Positions 1 to 9,196 are shown, numbered from the stretch's first letter. The stretch is 64,000 nt of DNA from Bacillus sp. EB600 (GCF_024494385.1 NZ_JAEVLT010000008.1:124001-188000); one strand, 5' to 3'. A program made the numbers and translations. The notes: generated by a model from the sequence alone, not told the origin.

Positions 1-3000
1 CAAGAACTTTCAATACTGTTCCTGGCATCGAAGCACCAATATGATTTGCATTTTTCGGATCTGCTTTAACCCGCGCCGCAACTGTTGATTTAATGCTTTC
101 ATCTTTAATAACCACTTCACGAGGCTGTCCATTTAACTCGAAGTAAACAACCCTTGTCCCATCTGCTTGCGGATGACCGACAGAAACAAGCTTAACCATG
201 AGCGTTTTTCCTGTTTCAATTTCAATTTCAATTTCTTCCCCTAAACGCATTCCATATAAGAATGTAGGAGTGTCAAGAACGGATAGGTTTCCATACAAAT
301 CAACCGTTTTTGTATATTCCATATACACCTTTGGATATAACGCATAAGCTATTACTTCAAAGCCTGTAACCGGTCTTCCAAGTTCATTAAAAAGTTCATC
401 TCTAATAGCCTTGAAATCCACTGGTTCGAGTAATTCCCCTGGTCTTACTTCCAATGGCTTTCTATCTTTTAAAATAACCTTTTGAAGCTCTTCTGGAAAT
501 CCTCCATATGGCTGGCCTAGGTATCCTTGGAATAATTCAACAACAGAGTCAGGAAAATCAAGCGTATTCCCCCGTCTTAAAACCTCTTCCTCTGTTAATT
601 CATTCTGTACCATAAAGAGAGCCATATCCCCGACAACTTTTGAAGAAGGAGTTACTTTTACAATATCCCCGAACATTTGGTTAACCCGGGCATACATCTT
701 TTTCACTTCATCCCAGCGCTCGCCAAGTCCGACTGCTTTTGCCTGCACCTGAAGATTGCTGTATTGTCCGCCCGGCATTTCATGCTGATAAACTTCAGTA
801 TGTGGAGCCTTCATTCCACTCTCGAAATCACGGTAATATTCGCGGACATCTTCCCAATAATGAGAAAGTTGTTCGAGCGCATCAATTTTCACGTCAGGTC
901 TCCGCTCATTTCCTACCAGCGCATAATAGAGCGAGTTTGCACTTGGCTGCGAGGTTAATCCAGCCATAGAACTTACGGCTACATCGACAATGTCAACTCC
1001 AGCCTCAATGGCTCTGGCATAAGTAAAAATACCGTTGCCGCTCGTGTCGTGAGTATGGAGATGAACCGGGATGTCAACTGCATCTTTCAGTTCAGAAACA
1101 AGCTGATATGCAGCCTCAGGTTTCAGGAGCCCTGCCATATCTTTAATCGCTAAAATATGGGCACCCTGCGCTTCTAATTCTTTCCCCAGCGTTTTATAAT
1201 AGTTTAAATTATATTTATCTCTGGATGGATCCAAAATATCACCGGTATAACAAATCGCTGCCTCCGCAATTTTTCCTGATTGACGAACGGCATCAATCGC
1301 TACTTCCATTCCTTTTACCCAGTTTAAGCTATCAAAAATACGGAAAACGTCAATACCGGAATAAGCGGATTTCTCAATAAAATCTCTAATTACATTATCC
1401 GGATAGTTCTTATAGCCGACCGCATTTGCACCTCTAAACAGCATTTGCAATAAAACATTAGGCATTTTCTCGCGAAGGCTTAGCAAACGATCCCATGGAT
1501 CCTCTTTTAAGAAACGGTAGGCGACATCAAAGGTTGCCCCGCCCCACATCTCAACAGAGAATAAATTAGGAAGTAATTTTGCTGTAGGCTCAGCAATACG
1601 TTCAAAATCCTTTGTGCGAACCCGGGTAGCCAGCAAGGACTGATGTGCATCCCTGAAGGTGGTATCTGTTAATAATACTTGCTTCTGATCTTTTATCCAC
1701 TGAACGAGGCCATCTGCACCCTTTTCGGTCAAAATTTGCTTCGTTCCATCTTGATAGTTGACATCGTATTTTAGCTTTGGAGCTCTTGGTGTTGAAAACA
1801 CTGGACGCTTTTTCTTCTCAATCCCAGGAAATCCGTTTACTGTTACGTTTCCGATATAATTAAGCATTTTCGTGCCACGGTCTTTTTTGACTGGAAACAT
1901 GAAAAGTTCAGGTGTTGAATCAATAAACGAAGTATCATACTCACCTGTAATAAACTTTTGATGTTTAACAACATTCTCAAGGAATGGAATATTTGTTTTA
2001 ATTCCCCTAATTCTAAATTCACGCAAATTACGAAGCATTTTTGCGGCTGCCTGTTCAAAGTTCAAGGCAAATGTGGATAACTTCACAAGTAAGGAATCAT
2101 AATAGGGTGTGATGACACTTCCTGTAAAAGCATTACCCGCATCGAGCCTAACACCAAATCCTCCTCCAGAACGATAAGCCATGATTTTTCCAGTATCAGG
2201 CATAAAATTGTTCAATGGGTCTTCAGTAGTAACACGACATTGGATCGCAAAACCCATTGATTGGATTTTTGACTGTTCTGGTATCCCAACAGTTGCTCCG
2301 TGCAAATCATGGCCCTCGGCGATTAACAGTTGAGTCTGAACAATATCAATACCTGTAATCATTTCAGTAATCGTATGCTCAACCTGAACACGCGGATTTA
2401 CCTCAATAAAGTAGAACTCCTCACCTGAAACAAGAAATTCAACTGTTCCGGCATTTACATAATTAACATTTTTCATTAACTTAACAGCTGCATCACATAT
2501 TTTTTCCCGTAGCTCAGCGGAAATGGATACGCATGGAGCAACCTCAACTACCTTTTGATGACGACGTTGGACGGAACAATCCCTTTCAAATAAATGGACA
2601 ATTTGTCCATGTTGGTCACCAATAATTTGTACTTCGATATGCTTTGGATTTTCGATTAGTTTTTCTACATAGACCTCATCATTGCCAAATGCAGCTTTAG
2701 CTTCAGAGCTAGCGCGCTCGAATGCCTCCTGCACGTCTTCAGGTCCTTTAACAGCCCTCATACCACGGCCTCCGCCGCCTAGAGAAGCTTTAATCATCAC
2801 TGGAAAACCAACTTGTTCTCCAAACGTTTTCGCTTCTTGCCAATTCATTATTGGACCGTCACTGCCTGGAATAACTGGGATTCGAGCAATCTCAGCTTGT
2901 TTTCTAGCTTTAACTTTATCCCCAAACATATCAAGATGCTCAGATTTAGGACCGATAAATATAATCCCTTCCTCTTCACATCGTCTTGCAAAATCAATAT

Positions 3001-3274
3001 TTTCAGATAAGAACCCATATCCGGGGTGAATGGCGTCAACTGATCTTTCCTTGGCAATCTCGATAATTCCTTCGATATCCAAGTATGCATCAATCGGTTT
3101 TTTTCCTTCCCCTACAATATAAGCCTCGTCCGCTTTATAACGATGATAGGACGCAGAATCCTCTCGAGAATAAATGGCTACTGTACGAATATGCAATTCA
3201 TTACATGCTCGAAAAACACGGATTGCTATTTCTCCCCTGTTTGCAACTAGAACTTTATTAATTTTTCTTGTCAA
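1..3274 (-). CDS. pycA: Pyruvate carboxylase, C-terminus cut by window edge
   Basis: ATP- and biotin-dependent carboxylation of pyruvate to oxaloacetate, the anaplerotic step for the TCA cycle and gluconeogenesis. About 1,091 codons are visible of the roughly 1,148 usual for Bacillus. Seen in order: biotin-carboxylase domain (KVLVANRGEIAIRVFRA near the start, glycine-rich GGGGRGM loop, NPRVQVEHTITE), then the carboxyltransferase domain (DTTFRDAHQSLLATRVRT, HLHTHDTSGNG), then the start of the biotinyl domain (GASMPGTVLKVL). The biotinylated lysine lies outside the window. There is no ATG at the N-terminus; I chose TTG at 3274 because AGAGGTG lies 7 nt upstream and the protein then begins LTRKINKVLVANRG. 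It follows ftsW by 55 nt on the same strand, as in B. subtilis. Acetyl-CoA activation and binding by the c-di-AMP receptor DarB are known for the family; a darB gene is also in this window. Confidence 0.97.
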   Translation of the reverse strand, partial: MTRKINKVLVANRGEIAIRVFRACNELHIRTVAIYSREDSASYHRYKADEAYIVGEGKKPIDAYLDIEGIIEIAKERSVDAIHPGYGFLSENIDFARRCEEEGIIFIGPKSEHLDMFGDKVKARKQAEIARIPVIPGSDGPIMNWQEAKTFGEQVGFPVMIKASLGGGGRGMRAVKGPEDVQEAFERASSEAKAAFGNDEVYVEKLIENPKHIEVQIIGDQHGQIVHLFERDCSVQRRHQKVVEVAPCVSISAELREKICDAAVKLMKNVNYVNAGTVEFLVSGEEFYFIEVNPRVQVEHTITEMITGIDIVQTQLLIAEGHDLHGATVGIPEQSKIQSMGFAIQCRVTTEDPLNNFMPDTGKIMAYRSGGGFGVRLDAGNAFTGSVITPYYDSLLVKLSTFALNFEQAAAKMLRNLREFRIRGIKTNIPFLENVVKHQKFITGEYDTSFIDSTPELFMFPVKKDRGTKMLNYIGNVTVNGFPGIEKKKRPVFSTPRAPKLKYDVNYQDGTKQILTEKGADGLVQWIKDQKQVLLTDTTFRDAHQSLLATRVRTKDFERIAEPTAKLLPNLFSVEMWGGATFDVAYRFLKEDPWDRLLSLREKMPNVLLQMLFRGANAVGYKNYPDNVIRDFIEKSAYSGIDVFRIFDSLNWVKGMEVAIDAVRQSGKIAEAAICYTGDILDPSRDKYNLNYYKTLGKELEAQGAHILAIKDMAGLLKPEAAYQLVSELKDAVDIPVHLHTHDTSGNGIFTYARAIEAGVDIVDVAVSSMAGLTSQPSANSLYYALVGNERRPDVKIDALEQLSHYWEDVREYYRDFESGMKAPHTEVYQHEMPGGQYSNLQVQAKAVGLGERWDEVKKMYARVNQMFGDIVKVTPSSKVVGDMALFMVQNELTEEEVLRRGNTLDFPDSVVELFQGYLGQPYGGFPEELQKVILKDRKPLEVRPGELLEPVDFKAIRDELFNELGRPVTGFEVIAYALYPKVYMEYTKTVDLYGNLSVLDTPTFLYGMRLGEEIEIEIETGKTLMVKLVSVGHPQADGTRVVYFELNGQPREVVIKDESIKSTVAARVKADPKNANHIGASMPGTVLKVL

Positions 3275-3329
3275 TTTGAAGCACCTCTATCACAAAAATT
3301 TTAAAGCGCAGGATAAATTAGCCCGCGCA

Positions 3330-4532
3330 CTAAGAGCGAATCTGAAAAATATTTCCTGATTGTTTAGCTGTTTGTCTCTTCTGTTCTTGAGTATCTTTAT
3401 ACTTTTTTTCAAAATTAACAAACATCGAAACATTAACAAGAATACCAGTGGCAATCGCCAATTGTATCAACGAGGATCCGCCATAGCTTACAAATGGAAG
3501 CGGGACACCCGTCAACGGAATAACACCCGATACACCGGCAAGATTAACAAAGGATTGAATCCCAATCATACTTGATATTCCAATCGCCAGTAAACTGCCA
3601 AATGGATCTTTACATTGCAAGGCGACATATATTCCCCTTAGGACTATGTACCCTAATAATATGATCACAAAACCGACACCCCATACTCCAAGTTCCTCGG
3701 CAATTACAGCCATAATAAAATCAGTATGAGATTCCGGTAAATATCCAAGCTTTTCAATACCACGCCCCAATCCCAGCCCGTTTACTCCACCGGAACCAAT
3801 CGCAATATATGAATTGGCCAAATGGTAACCAGAGGTTTGCTCAACTGCAAAGGGATCCTTTAAAACCGAAATACGATCCACACGTTTCTCAGAAAAAATT
3901 TGTCCCTTTAGAGCAAAACTAAAAGGTAATAACACTATAATACCAATTATAACAAGTTTCGCAAAATTTTTAAAATTCATACCGGAGGATAAAATCATCA
4001 TTCCGGCAATTATCGCAATAATACCGGCAGTCCCGAAATCTGGTTGTATTGCAATTAAGCCGCAGGCCAGAACTAAATAAGCTAATGGCGGCACTACACC
4101 ATTATTAAATTCATTAATATAGTCCTGTTTTTTGGCATAAACAGCTGCTAAGTATATAATCACACAAAGCTTTACGAATTCGGAAGGCTGGATACTGATC
4201 GGACCAAACTTAAACCAGCTTTGAGCGTTCCCGGCAACATGTCCAAAAATGAACAGAGCGACTAACCCGGACAACGATAAAAATACCATCGTGCCTAGTA
4301 CTTTGTTACTTTTCATTGCTTTATAGGGGAAAGCTGCAAATAACAGAAACAATAGGGCTGCTCCAAACAGAAATAACTTTTGCTTTTGATAAAAATAATC
4401 GCTGCTGACACCATATCTTTGAACTGCGGAAGCCATGCTCGCACTATAGATCATAACCAAGCCGAAAATGGACAAAAGTATGATTGAAATTATTAATGAA
4501 TAATCATACGATTTCAATATTTTCTTAATCAT
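3330..4532 (-). CDS. ftsW: FtsW, SEDS peptidoglycan glycosyltransferase
   Basis: Polytopic membrane enzyme that polymerises lipid II at the division septum with its partner class B penicillin-binding protein. The 400-residue protein has about ten hydrophobic segments and typical SEDS-family stretches: FGLVMIYSAS in the first helix, SWFKFGPISIQPSEFVKL in the central loop, QPDFGTAG, and near the C-terminus GVPLPFVSYGGSSLI. Length and the ylaN-ftsW-pycA order match B. subtilis. The C-terminal tail is basic and probably cytoplasmic. A terminator hairpin lies between ylaN and this gene, so ftsW probably has its own promoter in the 120 nt upstream. RodA-type paralogues are the alternative, but the synteny argues for FtsW. 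Confidence 0.95.
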   Translation of the reverse strand: MIKKILKSYDYSLIISIILLSIFGLVMIYSASMASAVQRYGVSSDYFYQKQKLFLFGAALLFLLFAAFPYKAMKSNKVLGTMVFLSLSGLVALFIFGHVAGNAQSWFKFGPISIQPSEFVKLCVIIYLAAVYAKKQDYINEFNNGVVPPLAYLVLACGLIAIQPDFGTAGIIAIIAGMMILSSGMNFKNFAKLVIIGIIVLLPFSFALKGQIFSEKRVDRISVLKDPFAVEQTSGYHLANSYIAIGSGGVNGLGLGRGIEKLGYLPESHTDFIMAVIAEELGVWGVGFVIILLGYIVLRGIYVALQCKDPFGSLLAIGISSMIGIQSFVNLAGVSGVIPLTGVPLPFVSYGGSSLIQLAIATGILVNVSMFVNFEKKYKDTQEQKRQTAKQSGNIFQIRS

Positions 4533-4655
4533 TATCTCTTCCTCATTTCAAAGTTTGCTCATTGATTTTATTATAAAAGATTATCACTAAGAATTCTTGA
4601 GGAAAAGGAACTTTTCTTTCAATTTATTCAAACTAATAGCTTTTGTTTACGTTTA

Positions 4656-4693
4656 ACAAAAAACTCAAACAATTAGATGTTTGAGTTTTTTGT
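4656..4693 (-). terminator. Rho-independent terminator of ylaN
   Basis: Inverted repeat ACAAAAAACTCAAAC / GTTTGAGTTTTTTGT with an 8-nt loop, directly after the ylaN stop codon. The T-run follows in the minus direction. Confidence 0.8.
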
Positions 4694-4977
4694 TATTTTT
4701 TTATCGATGCATCATGAAGTGCAGAAAGTTCTCTTTCTAATTTATCTAAAATCTCTTTACCGGATTCAATATCAATTAGACCAAGCCGAGCTGCGAAATC
4801 AATCTCTCTAGATAATCCAAACATTTGTGTATCCAACACCTCTTCATAAAGAGGACATTGAGGCATCGTGAGATTATCCATTTGCACTTTGATAAGTCTT
4901 AAAATTTTTTCAGCGTCAGCCTGTAATAGGGCAAAAGCTTTTTCTTGATGATCCACAATCATACCGGACGCCAACAT
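4693..4977 (-). CDS. ylaN: YlaN family protein (DUF1507)
   Basis: Small cytosolic protein of 94 residues, close to B. subtilis YlaN. The central stretch [20 protein letters not shown] and the C-terminal [11 protein letters not shown] are hallmarks of the family. YlaN has been linked to iron homeostasis through interaction with Fur; that is family knowledge and is not visible here. An upstream TTG at 5007 would add ten residues. I chose the ATG at 4977 because GGGGGATCA lies just before it and the length then matches the family. It has its own terminator and precedes ftsW. Confidence 0.9.
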   Translation of the reverse strand: MLASGMIVDHQEKAFALLQADAEKILRLIKVQMDNLTMPQCPLYEEVLDTQMFGLSREIDFAARLGLIDIESGKEILDKLERELSALHDASIKK

Positions 4978-5203
4978 TGATCCCCCCATTTCAGAGCGAT
5001 TATTCAACTTATCTGTAAATTTTACCGTTAAATAATGAAAATTGCAAGAACATTCACCGCTATTCTTAAACTACTGAGAAATTAAATTAAATCAATCTCT
5101 CGGCTAGACCTAGGTTAAACCAGTTATTTTTACGAATGAGGAAATGTGACATTGAGCAAAAAAAAAGCTATACTTTACTTGTGTTAAGAACGGGGGAATG
5201 AGT

Positions 5204-5701
5204 ATGTCAGAAATTATTTTATTAACTGGAAGTGTAAAGTATCCAATTACCCTTGATCCGGGAGTATGGATCTTTGATGATCGTCGGATCGATTTAACTA
5301 CCTACTTCCATGAGGATCATGAAGAAAAAAATGAATTGGAAGAGTACACAAAAGCTATTTCCAAACATTGGGATAGAGAAATTAGAGAAGGTGCTATTTA
5401 TCCTCCAACCTTGAAAACTGAAAAAAAGTATGAAAAGGAAAAAGTTTTAACAGGTACTTTTGGAGTTCCTTTTAAGCCCTTCTTGGCTAACGCAGAGCCT
5501 GATAGTAATGCTAAACTGCTTGTCATTCAAACTACAGATGGTGAAGTTGAAATGCCACTTACAAACGCATCTGATCTTATCTTCAAGTTTTCAGATAACG
5601 GAAAGCCGCTGAAAGAGGATGGACCTATCCACATTCTATATAAGGATGGATCAAATCAAGAGAATCCTATTAAAAATGTTAGAGCATTAAGTGTAAGATA
5701 A
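5204..5701 (+). CDS. ylaL: YlaL family protein
   Basis: Cytosolic protein of 165 residues syntenic with and similar to B. subtilis YlaL. It starts SEIILLTGSVKYPITLDPGV and continues with WIFDDRRIDLTTYF. Some databases label relatives as peptidyl-prolyl isomerases, but I see no motif that supports an activity. Two in-frame ATGs exist, at 5198 and 5204. The GGGGGA ribosome binding site is only 1-2 nt from the first and 7 nt from the second, so the second is preferred. The gene is divergent from ylaN. A copy of the interspersed repeat and then a strong terminator follow the stop codon. Confidence 0.82.
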   Translation: MSEIILLTGSVKYPITLDPGVWIFDDRRIDLTTYFHEDHEEKNELEEYTKAISKHWDREIREGAIYPPTLKTEKKYEKEKVLTGTFGVPFKPFLANAEPDSNAKLLVIQTTDGEVEMPLTNASDLIFKFSDNGKPLKEDGPIHILYKDGSNQENPIKNVRALSVR

Positions 5702-5702
5702 G

Positions 5703-5762
5703 ACCAAAAGCACAAGCGCACGTTTAGCGGGTATACGAATCGCTGCGTGCTTGCGCTTACGA
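5703..5762 (+). repeat. Interspersed repeat, short copy (R1)
   Basis: Begins AAAAGCACAAGCGCACGTTT two nt after the ylaL stop codon and closes with CGCTGCGTGCTTGCGCTT, which is largely complementary to the left arm. It belongs to the dispersed family described in the findings but lacks the internal modules and the right-hand GGAGCTAGAC end. Confidence 0.75.
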
Positions 5763-5767
5763 AGGAG

Positions 5768-5796
5768 ACGGGTGCAGTTTTGCACCCGTTTTTTTC
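5768..5796 (+). terminator. Terminator of ylaL
   Basis: Perfect stem ACGGGTGCA / TGCACCCGT with loop GTTT-like sequence, followed by seven T on the + strand. It lies between the convergent ylaL and phoH-like genes. Confidence 0.9.
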
Positions 5797-7125
5797 TTAT
5801 AAAAGGTCAGCTGCCAATCTTGCAAGTCCAGATCTTTCACCTTTTAACAGCTTTACGTGACCTGAAACGTTTTGGTCCTTGAATTTTTCGACAACATAGG
5901 TTAGTCCATTGTTATATGCATCTAAATAGGGGTGGTCAATTTGTTCAGGGTCGCCCATTAATACAATCTTACTTCCTTCCCCAACCCGTGTAATAATCGT
6001 TTTTACCTCATGTTTCGTTAGATTTTGTGCTTCATCAATAATAATAAACTGCTCCGGCAAACTCCTGCCGCGGATATATGTTAATGCCTCCACTTCGATT
6101 GAGCCCATACCGGCTAAAATGGCATCAAGTTCCCCCGGCTTTTTCGTATTAAAAAGAAATTCAAGATTATCGTAGATTGGCTGCATCCATGGCCTAAGCT
6201 TCTCTTGTTTTTCTCCCGGTAAATACCCCAGATCTTTGCCGACAGGGACAATTGGCCTTGCGACAAGCAGCTTTTTGTATACCCGGAGATCCTCTGTTTG
6301 CAGTAGGCCGGATGCGAGTGCCAATAATGTTTTCCCCGTACCAGCTTTTCCAATTAAAGTAACCAGCGGGATATCCCTGCGTAATAATAGCTCAATCGCC
6401 ATTGTTTGCTGCACATTACGCGGATTGATACCCCAGACATGCTCTTGATTTATGACTAATCTTTTTACTTTTTTACTTGTTTTATCTACCATTCCAAGTG
6501 CAGAGGCTGACCCGCCCAATGCATCCTTCATAACTAAATATTGATGTGGATAGAAAGGATGATTGGCTATTTCTGAAAGAGAAAGTTCCCCTTTTTCATA
6601 AAACCGATTTAAAAGGTCTACTGACAGATATACTTCTAAAAAGCCCGTATAAATATGGTCAACCTCTACAACCCGATCACTTAGAAAGTCCTCCGCATAC
6701 ATACCTAGTGCGTCTGCTTTTACACGAACGAGTGCATCCTTACTAACAAGAATTACCTTTTTTCCATTTTCCTTTGTCTGTTCCTCTAAGTATAAATTCT
6801 TTGCGACTGCAAGAATTCGATTATCGTTCGTTTTTTCAACGAATATGTCCTGCAGTTCATGAAATGATCGATGATTTAATTCGATTCTTAATGAACCCCC
6901 ATGTTCCAGGGTGATTTTTTCATGAAGTTTGCCTGACTCCCTTAAATTATCAATTAATCGAGACACATGCCTTGCATTTCTTCCAATTTCATCCATATAT
7001 CTTTTTTTTGAATCTACTTCTTCAAGAACTACAGCCGGAATTACGACTTCGTTGTCTCCAAAAGAGAAAATGGAATACGGGTCTTGTAATAAGACATTTG
7101 TATCTAATACATAAATTTTACCCAA
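5797..7125 (-). CDS. ylaK: PhoH-like ATPase with N-terminal PIN domain (YlaK)
   Basis: Protein of 442 residues with two domains. Residues about 1-140 form a PIN (ribonuclease-type) domain starting VLDTNVLLQDP with its acidic residues. Residues about 230-440 form a PhoH ATPase with Walker A LIGKAGTGKTLLALASG and Walker B FIIIDEAQN. Such PIN-PhoH fusions are thought to act as helicase-coupled RNases; the precise substrate here is unknown. Length equals that of B. subtilis YlaK and the neighbourhood is conserved. The start at 7125 lies about 140 nt from the divergent ylaJ. Confidence 0.92.
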   Translation of the reverse strand: MGKIYVLDTNVLLQDPYSIFSFGDNEVVIPAVVLEEVDSKKRYMDEIGRNARHVSRLIDNLRESGKLHEKITLEHGGSLRIELNHRSFHELQDIFVEKTNDNRILAVAKNLYLEEQTKENGKKVILVSKDALVRVKADALGMYAEDFLSDRVVEVDHIYTGFLEVYLSVDLLNRFYEKGELSLSEIANHPFYPHQYLVMKDALGGSASALGMVDKTSKKVKRLVINQEHVWGINPRNVQQTMAIELLLRRDIPLVTLIGKAGTGKTLLALASGLLQTEDLRVYKKLLVARPIVPVGKDLGYLPGEKQEKLRPWMQPIYDNLEFLFNTKKPGELDAILAGMGSIEVEALTYIRGRSLPEQFIIIDEAQNLTKHEVKTIITRVGEGSKIVLMGDPEQIDHPYLDAYNNGLTYVVEKFKDQNVSGHVKLLKGERSGLARLAADLL

Positions 7126-7268
7126 TCCGATGCCTCCCGCTTCTCTTAATATAATACTCTTTTGCTAGATAGGACTTTGGTAAAATATATGTTTATTGGA
7201 ATAAGGATAGACGAAAATCCACACAATAAAGTCAATAAGTTGTACTTCATCATGGAGGTGTATGTAAA

Positions 7269-7868
7269 ATGAAAAAAATATTCATAACTGCAGTGGTTTT
7301 TTTCATTTTAAGCGGCTGCAATACAGATAAAAATGTTCAAAAAAACACAAATCAAAAATTGGTAAACGTTAAAAACAGTAATATTCAAGAGGTGGACCGA
7401 AAAACAGGGCAAGAAATCTCCAAGAATTTGGTTGAACTTTCAACAAGTGTCCCAAACGTAGATGATGCAACCGCCGTTGTTTTAGGGAGATATGCCATTG
7501 TTGGAATTGATGTAAATTCTAAAATTGATCGGTCACAGGTAGGCAGTATCAAGTATTCTGTTGCTGAAGCCCTAAGAAAAGATCCTCACGGGGCAAATGC
7601 GGTTGTAGTTGCAGACCCCGATACAAACCAACGATTGAAGAATATATCGTCAGAAATTCAAAAAGGACGGCCGATCCAAGGAATTATGAATGAACTTGCA
7701 GAAGTTGCCGGCCGACTTATGCCTGAGATTCCAGGCAATTTAGTAAATCCAACCCCTAAAACTGGAACAGAAGATCAGAAAAAGAAGCTTCCAGCCAATG
7801 AAAAAAATAATTTAGATAAAAAACAAGAAGAACAATCAAATCATCAGAAAAGCGAAAGAGCCCGTTAA
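7269..7868 (+). CDS. ylaJ: YhcN/YlaJ family sporulation lipoprotein
   Basis: Predicted lipoprotein of 199 residues. The signal peptide MKKIFITAVVFFILSGC ends in a lipobox, with Cys17 as the lipidated residue. The body resembles the YhcN/YlaJ family of spore-associated lipoproteins. The C-terminal third is low-complexity, rich in Lys, Asn and Gln. The last residues (KSERAR) and the stop codon are encoded by a copy of the interspersed repeat, so the original stop has been lost or replaced. AGGTG upstream of the ATG is a fair ribosome binding site. A role in spore germination or coat is inferred from the family only. Confidence 0.85.
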   Translation: MKKIFITAVVFFILSGCNTDKNVQKNTNQKLVNVKNSNIQEVDRKTGQEISKNLVELSTSVPNVDDATAVVLGRYAIVGIDVNSKIDRSQVGSIKYSVAEALRKDPHGANAVVVADPDTNQRLKNISSEIQKGRPIQGIMNELAEVAGRLMPEIPGNLVNPTPKTGTEDQKKKLPANEKNNLDKKQEEQSNHQKSERAR

Positions 7869-7925
7869 GCGACGTTCACTTGTCGTTGGGCGCTGCAGTT
7901 AGTTATCTATGTCGAAATGTTTATA
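7846..7925 (+). repeat. Interspersed repeat copy R2, overlapping the ylaJ 3' end
   Basis: GAAAAGCGAAAGAGCCCGTT, then AGCGACG, then TTGGGCGCTGCAGTTAG, followed by the tail AGTTATCTATGTCGAAATG, which resembles the tail of copies at 18.8 and 52.4 kb. The left end is translated as the ylaJ C-terminus. Confidence 0.8.
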
Positions 7926-7936
7926 CTTTTTACTAC

Positions 7937-7968
7937 AAAAAAAAGCCTAGTTACCTAGGCTTTTTTGA
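7937..7968. terminator. Bidirectional terminator between ylaJ and the flavin-binding protein gene
   Basis: AAAAAAGCCTAGTTACCTAGGCTTTTTT works on both strands. The minus-strand gene ends inside the stem: its last codons AAA AAA GCC TAG form one arm. Confidence 0.88.
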
Positions 7969-8410
7969 TTGCATCCATTACTTGTTTATCCAACCGAGCA
8001 GCGGCATTTTTATCATAAGTTTTATCATAGGTTGGTTCTGTAACAATTTTAGATCCATAAAACATCACGTCACGAACTTCAGTTATTTTAATTTCAACCA
8101 AGGCAAGCTTTAATGGAACTTCAGCTAATTTTTCTTCCTTTACTGATGCTGACCCTTGAATCGAATATGTAGATTCATTCGCAATTAAATTAATAACAAC
8201 TGAATTATTATGTTGAATGTTTTGAATAATTCTTGAACGATTATCAACTGCAAAGTAGATCGTCTTTTCGTCTTTTGCCAATACCCACGAAATCGCACTG
8301 ACATTTGGACCGCCTTTCTCAAAATCAACTGTAGCGATCGTCACAAACCGCTCTTTTTGTAATTCATCAAAAAGTGGCTTGACTAGTTTTTCTTCTACTT
8401 GATTTGCCAT
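7955..8410 (-). CDS. Pyridoxamine 5'-phosphate oxidase-like, FMN-binding split-barrel protein
   Basis: About 151 residues with the split-barrel pattern: an N-terminal helix, then RFVTIATVDFEKGGPNVSAISWVLAKDEKTIYFAVDNRSRIIQNIQHNNSVVINL in separate strands. Relatives bind FMN or other cofactors; the substrate cannot be told. I chose the ATG at 8410, preceded by GGAAGGGTGAG; an ATG at 8440 in the same frame would add ten residues. It is inserted between ylaJ and ylaI relative to B. subtilis. The stop codon sits inside the terminator stem. Confidence 0.75.
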   Translation of the reverse strand: MANQVEEKLVKPLFDELQKERFVTIATVDFEKGGPNVSAISWVLAKDEKTIYFAVDNRSRIIQNIQHNNSVVINLIANESTYSIQGSASVKEEKLAEVPLKLALVEIKITEVRDVMFYGSKIVTEPTYDKTYDKNAAARLDKQVMDAIKKA

Positions 8411-8649
8411 CACATTACTCACCCTTCCAATATTCCCCATATTAATATTAAATTGCTAACATCATATTACTACTATAGCCAATATCGAGCAAATAAAACG
8501 TATGGCGGCATTTTTAAAAGATAACGTTAATCTGCGTTAGCTTTCCTTTTTTTAGGAAAGGGGAATTCACTTAACTTTGGGATAATAGTCATGATATACT
8601 ATAAGAAACATGTTTGTTTTTCGGTAAGAAGAAAGATTTGGGGTGTTTT

Positions 8650-8850
8650 ATGAGAGTAAAATGTGTAATTTGCGATAAAATTGAATCGATTAATGATGAA
8701 TCGTTATTAGCGAAGCGGCTGAGAAACCGTCCCATTCATACATATATGTGCGAATCCTGTAATGAAAGAATCAGCGAGAGGACGAATGCACGAATTAGCA
8801 CAGGGAACTTTCGACTATACCGTGCACGCCCTAATAATGATGATTGGTAA
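8650..8850 (+). CDS. ylaI: YlaI, zinc-ribbon protein (DUF2197)
   Basis: Small protein of 66 residues starting MRVKCVICDKIESIND. Two CxxC pairs (CVIC and CESC) form a probable zinc ribbon, and RNRPIHTYMCESCNERI is typical of YlaI. An upstream ATG at 8614 would add 12 residues, but GGGGTG lies a few nt before the ATG at 8650 and the family starts there. Function unknown; YlaI was grouped with the ylaABCD-downstream genes by position only. The terminator immediately downstream is made from the left end of an interspersed repeat. Confidence 0.85.
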   Translation: MRVKCVICDKIESINDESLLAKRLRNRPIHTYMCESCNERISERTNARISTGNFRLYRARPNNDDW

Positions 8851-8853
8851 AAA

Positions 8854-8890
8854 TAAAAGCAGAAGCGCCCTTGGCCTTCTGCTTTTATTT
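8854..8890. terminator. Bidirectional terminator built on a repeat left end
   Basis: AAAAGCAGAAG / CTTCTGCTTTT with loop CGCCCTTGGC. The left arm AAAAGCAGAAGCGCCC matches the first bases of the interspersed repeat family, but the sequence after it is self-complementary instead of the usual repeat. Serves ylaI and the convergent small gene. Confidence 0.8.
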
Positions 8891-9184
8891 TTCTTCTTCT
8901 ATTGGGAAATTTTCGTATCTTTCAGGGTTTTCATTTATTTGGTTAAGCATGATGTCAATTAATTCAATTGGATAACGTTGTTTTTTTTGCTCACCTTTAA
9001 TCGTATATGAAACGAAATACATAGGATCTTCCTTGTTCACTTCGATATCAGCTACACCATGATCTTCACTTAATACTTTTTCAAAGAGATCTTTTGTTTC
9101 CTTTGCAGCTGAGTCTTCAGGACGTGCATCGCAAACAACCTTGATCGTGAGCCAATTATAAAGTGCATCCTGTAGTGACCTCAC
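8885..9184 (-). CDS. Conserved small cytosolic protein, unknown function
   Basis: 99 residues, acidic, no membrane segment and no recognisable catalytic motif. Begins RSLQDALYNWLTIKVVCDAR and has PMYFVSYTIKGEQKKQRYPI in the second half, suggesting an alpha/beta fold. It lies 12 nt downstream of the YlaH-like gene on the same strand and is probably cotranscribed with it. I do not recognise the family; its place in the ylaI-ylaH interval suggests a Bacillaceae core gene. Confidence 0.7.
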   Translation of the reverse strand: MRSLQDALYNWLTIKVVCDARPEDSAAKETKDLFEKVLSEDHGVADIEVNKEDPMYFVSYTIKGEQKKQRYPIELIDIMLNQINENPERYENFPIEEEK

Positions 9185-9196
9185 ACTTCATCCCCC

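Noticed and set aside
677-3359. Several plus-strand open frames over pycA (for example 677-958 and 2682-3029)
   Set aside because: All lie opposite a continuous, well-conserved pyruvate carboxylase frame and have no start signals.
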